DNA from: Nemopilema nomurai
Taxonomy: Eukaryota > Cnidaria > Scyphozoa > Rhizostomeae > Rhizostomatidae
Assembly (NCBI GenBank): GCA_003864495.1
Contig: ML133443.1
Location: 2,603,486-2,667,485 of the forward strand
Direction of reading: 5' to 3'
Length of the DNA stretch: 64,000 nucleotides
Every line of letters starts with the position of its first letter. Position 1 is the first letter of the stretch. A program made the translations under genes and the position numbers. Shown here one piece after another: positions 61,501-64,000 of this stretch. The notes under the pieces were generated by a model. It made no database searches and was not told the origin of the DNA. It was given only the letters and a program-made list of their open reading frames with translations.

Positions 61501-63918
61501 TTCTTGGGCAATGGGGCTGTGGTTTTCTGCAAATAATTGCTTCATTGACTTGTACCTACGGCCGCCTAATATAATTTAAACCATCGGCAGTACTGGACTT
61601 CAAAGTCAAAATTTTTTCTCCTCATCTTCAAATGAAGTTTTGCCAGCTTTGATCTCCGTGGCTATGCCCTTTGGAAGACATTTGCCGAAATATGTCGGAG
61701 TTTTCTTCTTGATAATATAGCGAATAGCAGGTGTTAAAGGAACTTTAGAATCCAACTTTTTTTAATTGATCGCAAAGCAAAATCTTTTACTCTCAGTTTA
61801 CTTGTATAGGTTTCCACTGTTTTTTGGGGAATAGGTTGGTTCGCTGTGAGCCTTTGGCACATCTTTAAAGAAAGTCTGAGTTGTACCACTTATTTCCATC
61901 TAATTGCAAAATATATCAGCAAGCCAGAATTGACGTTTTTGGCAAGGAAACCTATCATTTTTAAAATTAAAATTGAGATATAATGCAGTTTTGTAAGGCA
62001 TAAACGTGTACAAAGGCAGGTTTTGTACAATTCGTTTTGAAAGTTGTATGCCAACTTAGATCAGTTACATGTCAAAAATTTTTCGTTGGTTACACAATAC
62101 CTGCCTTACTCCCAATAAATGGAAATATTGAATATCTTGTAGACTATTCTAAATGAATATGTAATATCGGTAATCTGTTACCAAGAATTGACCAGCGAGG
62201 TACAATCACGCGAGGAAATGCACATTGTCATATAGCTACTTGGTAACATACGGTCAACGTTACATTCATGTGCTAACCGAAGCTCTAGTTTCCCTGTGCC
62301 CCAATACAAGGTGTCATGGCGGCCTCTAGTTGTTGATTTAAACCTGCTTTTAATCATATTTTGTTCTCTAAACAATGGAATATAGATGATTATGGGATGC
62401 AGCAGGAAGCGTCTTTATTCATTTGTTTAGCGAGTGAAGAGTCAAAATGACAATGCGGCGAAATAGTCGGTCTGGCTTCCACACCACACCTGTTTTCCCC
62501 AATTTTGTTGATAACAAAAGGTGTCTAATTGGTGATGCAAAATACTTCTTGCTTTGTGTTTGTGTGAGTTTGAGCCAATTATTGTACAAGGACTATTTTG
62601 CTATTTTATTGGTTTTTGTTTCGAAATGAATATGTTGCTCTTTTGTCTAAGGTACTTTCACTGTGGGATGGAACTACTCGAAAACATGCGCGGATACTTC
62701 GATGGCCTTACCGGAGAGCTACAAAAAGTAAATGTCACATCCTCATGGCAAAATTTTCAATGCCAAAATATTTTACTCAAGGAGAAGACTTGAGACCAAA
62801 GATGATAAGGCTAGATTATATGCTACATCAAATATAACCAGCTTTCAAGGATTTTTTGAGTAGAAAATTCCCGGTATATTTTGCCCTGGTATTATCGCTC
62901 CCTGGCGAATAAAGCGGTAGAATCATAACATAGGGCGAGTAAAGCATGTTGAAGGAAATAAATGCTCACGTGGAGCCTCGTTCGAATCAGAATCAACATG
63001 GCGTGAAACCACCATGTTGAGGATCGTGAAAATTCACATGGACAGATGAAAATGCCGGTAACTATTGAGCTAAGAGGTTTTGAAGCCAACGATCGATCCA
63101 AATTTCGTTTGAAGATTCTAATAACTGAGCAGGAGTTTCCCATGCTTTTGAATTCTGTGTTATTTATATGTTCTGAATGTCATCTGTTTTCAAGTACCCT
63201 ATCGCTTTCTATGGCTTTTTTCGACCTTGCATACTGTCATTCTTTGATAAAAGTTTTACAGTAAAGATATTTGAGTGGAAGAGTGTCCTTCTTTTATTCA
63301 AGGTAGTGGTAAGTTGTTTGAATAGTTGTAAAATGGTTTTGTTGCAACACTGAAGGTTTATTTTAAGCCATGTCTTATTCTAGCTCCGGCAACAGCAAGA
63401 AGATGAGCGCAAAGTCTTACTGGAGTTGAAAACTTTGCTGAAAGGCTCTATGCAGGTTGAAAAACCAGAGGTAAAAGGCTACGTTCAAGGCTTTCTACAT
63501 GAGATCAACAGGGCTAATCTTAACCTGGGCTTGCAATGTTTTGTACATGAAGAATGCCGAGAGGAATCAGGCTGGAGATACTTTGATAAATTCAAGTTTT
63601 AATTGTCAAATCTTCGACGACCTGGGCAATTCTAAGCTGCTACTCTGATTCTAACGAATAGGTGTTAACACAACAAGTTATTAAGTTGACGTAAATCAGA
63701 CTCAAGGCAGCAGGACTAGCAAACGGACAATGAGACATAACATGATGCAAATTTTAGTTCCTATGAATATAGGAATGGCAACGATCTTTCATCCCCTCAA
63801 TAAGATGCAACTTGCATTTGCAGGCTGACAAGAAAACTGTTTACAATATCCACGGGCAACAAGGGGACCGAGATCATGGAACTGAAAAACGGGGAAATCT
63901 ATTCAAAAGAAGCGAAGG
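46412..63918 (+). CDS. ASAP: ASAP-family Arf GTPase-activating protein, N-terminal part (13 exons, continues beyond window)
   Basis: Exons: 46412-46534, 48140-48212, 50646-50732, 51043-51077, 51509-51535, 52103-52174, 53873-53922, 55674-55743, 57125-57178, 57489-57574, 62652-62727, 63384-63470, 63824-63918. They join in frame to 311 residues plus 2 nt. Residues 1 to about 250 form the helical BAR domain, with the ASAP-like blocks LDVDRNTTHRFKKCVKTMH, TAFLKFSVITKELS, MVLFPLDSLLKGD, ELKKPFDESW and YLIKANEIKIKKGVELVQHL. The last exon, ending HGTEKRGNLFKRSEG, is the start of the PH domain. The missing downstream part should carry the rest of PH, the ArfGAP zinc finger, ankyrin repeats and perhaps SH3. 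Known family role: promotes GTP hydrolysis on Arf GTPases at curved membranes, focal adhesions and podosomes, dependent on PIP2. Which ASAP (1, 2 or 3) cannot be told. Two donors are weak (gtttgt, gtttga). Confidence 0.93.
48140..48212 (+). CDS. ASAP: ASAP exon 2: BAR domain
   Basis: Acceptor ccattttag, donor gtaaga. It encodes VLDVDRNTTHRFKKCVKTMH and TSAQ, aligning with the DxDRxxxxKVKKSVKAIY block of ASAP. Confidence 0.93.
48471..49047. repeat. Block in ASAP intron 2 bounded by two near-palindromes
   Basis: AGGCGATGTATCGCCCA (about 48473) and GGGCGATTTATCGCCCA (about 49027) are near-identical quasi-palindromes about 550 bp apart. Between them a 44-codon frame starts at ATG 48762 (MASNVKKKINVKKYKNK and onward) and, in another frame, a Lys-rich segment runs to 49004. 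This could be a decayed mobile element or chance. Confidence 0.35.
50646..50732 (+). CDS. ASAP: ASAP exon 3: BAR domain
   Basis: Acceptor ttcatccag, donor gtaagt. It encodes FIANELAYAENMEKLGSVAL and SREAETGI, matching the NEExYAxxLxKxGS pattern of BAR helix 1. Confidence 0.92.
51043..51077 (+). CDS. ASAP: ASAP exon 4: 35-nt microexon
   Basis: Acceptor ttatcttag, donor gtaact. It encodes GTAFLKFSVITK across the junction, the counterpart of GTAFxKFSxLTK. It is needed to keep frame between exons 3 and 5. Confidence 0.9.
51509..51535 (+). CDS. ASAP: ASAP exon 5: 27-nt microexon
   Basis: Acceptor ttttatag, donor gtaagt. It encodes ELSQMTKTL, the counterpart of ELSxLLKNL. Confidence 0.9.
52103..52174 (+). 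CDS. ASAP: ASAP exon 6: BAR domain
   Basis: Acceptor ttgttttcag, donor gtaagt. It encodes HANFSNMVLFPLDSLLKGDM and KTLG. LDSLLKGD is a diagnostic ASAP/ACAP-type BAR motif. Confidence 0.94.
53022..53058 (+). repeat. Triple GAAAATTATTGC
   Basis: Three direct tandem copies of a 12-13 bp word in ASAP intron 6. Confidence 0.8.
53277..53381 (+). repeat. 20-bp minisatellite CGATCGTCACTCGATCTTCT
   Basis: About five copies, one with a shortened unit. CGATCGTCA words continue more loosely to about 53460. It lies in ASAP intron 6. Confidence 0.92.
53873..53922 (+). CDS. ASAP: ASAP exon 7: BAR domain
   Basis: Acceptor ctgtttccag. It encodes ELKKPFDESWRELKAK plus a split Gly codon. The donor AAAGG|gtttga is weak but is the only GT that gives the phase needed by exon 8. 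Confidence 0.85.
53999..54009 (+). repeat. Poly-G tract
   Basis: About 11 consecutive G in ASAP intron 7. Similar G or C runs occur near 43200, 44020 and 57715-57731. Confidence 0.8.
55674..55743 (+). CDS. ASAP: ASAP exon 8: BAR domain
   Basis: Acceptor cttctgcag, donor gtcagt. It encodes SKIEKESRKKTQEIILYRID PLE, aligning with the TKIEKEKRE block. Confidence 0.88.
57125..57178 (+). CDS. ASAP: ASAP exon 9: BAR domain
   Basis: Acceptor tattttag, donor gtaaag. It encodes SSEETGKERKMFMYQSCE, the counterpart of AEEMEKERRxFQLQMCE. Confidence 0.92.
57489..57574 (+). CDS. ASAP: ASAP exon 10: BAR helix 3
   Basis: Acceptor caattctag, donor gtaagt. It encodes YLIKANEIKIKKGVELVQHL and IEYYHAQLQ, the best conserved ASAP BAR segment in the window. 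Confidence 0.96.
58305..58442 (+). repeat. Degenerate ATACCTCGCCTCTCTT repeats
   Basis: Several diverged copies of a 15-20 bp word (GATACCTCGC, CACCTCGCCTCTCTT, ATACCTAGCCTCTCTT) in ASAP intron 10. Confidence 0.6.
59651..60590 (+). repeat. 55-bp minisatellite, about 17 copies, in ASAP intron 10
   Basis: Unit ACAGAGAAATGTCCCCTGTC followed by ATTTTATTCTTCTCTCGTTATGGTTTTCTGAATCT. Adjacent copies differ at a few sites: TTTTCTG or TTTCCTG, ACAG or ACAT, TTATTC or TTAGTC. One copy near 60490 lacks two bases. Open frames of 60 and 120 codons here are repeat artefacts; 55 is not a multiple of 3. Confidence 0.97.
62652..62727 (+). CDS. ASAP: ASAP exon 11: BAR C-terminal helix
   Basis: Acceptor tgtctaag, donor gtaaat. 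It encodes YFHCGMELLENMRGYFDGLT and GELQK, following the conserved YYHAQ block after a 5.1 kb intron. Confidence 0.92.
63384..63470 (+). CDS. ASAP: ASAP exon 12: BAR-PH linker helix
   Basis: Acceptor ttattctag, donor gtaaaa. It encodes LRQQQEDERKVLLELKTLLK and GSMQVEKPE, the counterpart of the QDEEKKQLxxLRDLIK region. Confidence 0.93.
63824..63918 (+). CDS. ASAP: ASAP exon 13: linker and start of PH domain
   Basis: Acceptor gcatttgcag, donor gttcgt. It ends GTEKRGNLFKRSEG, equivalent to GSEKKGYLLKKSDG at the first strand of the PH domain. The next exon is outside the window. Confidence 0.88.
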
Positions 63919-64000
63919 GTTCGTATCCTGTTCTTGGTTTACTTTGCTTAGTTGAAAAGAAAATTTTTTTACAGAAGTTATTTACAGCTCTCTATTTGAT

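Overview
This window is nuclear DNA from an animal: AT-rich, with many introns, phase-consistent GT..AG splice sites and dispersed transposon-like repeats. No bacterial operons, CRISPR array or plasmid or phage backbone is visible. Gene content (a Kv7 potassium channel, a Tribbles pseudokinase, an ASAP-type Arf GAP) fits any metazoan. The compact but intron-rich genes and short inverted-repeat elements would suit a marine invertebrate, possibly a cnidarian. That taxonomic guess is inference and was not tested.

Layout. (1) 30-1628, plus strand: the last three coding exons of a small multi-pass membrane protein whose 5' part lies outside the window. (2) 1629-4888: no supported gene. (3) 4889-26327, plus strand: a complete-looking 15-exon KCNQ/Kv7 voltage-gated potassium channel. 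The exons join in frame to 644 residues, covering S1-S6, the GYGD pore, calmodulin-binding helices A and B, and the C-terminal assembly region. One intron carries about 1.8 kb of a 43-bp pyrimidine-rich tandem repeat. (4) 26328-36259: 3' UTR, repeats and intergenic DNA with a CT-rich stretch and several MITE-like elements. (5) 39399-36260, minus strand: a two-exon Tribbles pseudokinase of 341 residues with the MEK-binding-type and COP1-binding-type tail motifs. (6) 39400-46411: no supported gene, between the divergent Tribbles and ASAP genes. (7) 46412-63918 and beyond, plus strand: the first 13 coding exons of an ASAP-family Arf GAP, covering the BAR domain and the start of the PH domain. The gene runs off the right edge. 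Its introns hold a 55-bp minisatellite (about 17 copies) and a 20-bp minisatellite.

All gene models were built by hand from splice signals, reading-frame phase and family resemblance. They have no transcript support. The four genes have unrelated cellular roles: excitability, kinase-scaffold and ubiquitin signalling, Arf and membrane trafficking, and an unassigned membrane protein. I see no sign that they form one system, and I found no convincing new biological system. The items most worth a second look are sequence peculiarities of the Kv7 pore and the Tribbles lysine site, the tandem arrays inside introns, and four families of short inverted-repeat elements, one with clear flanking duplications.
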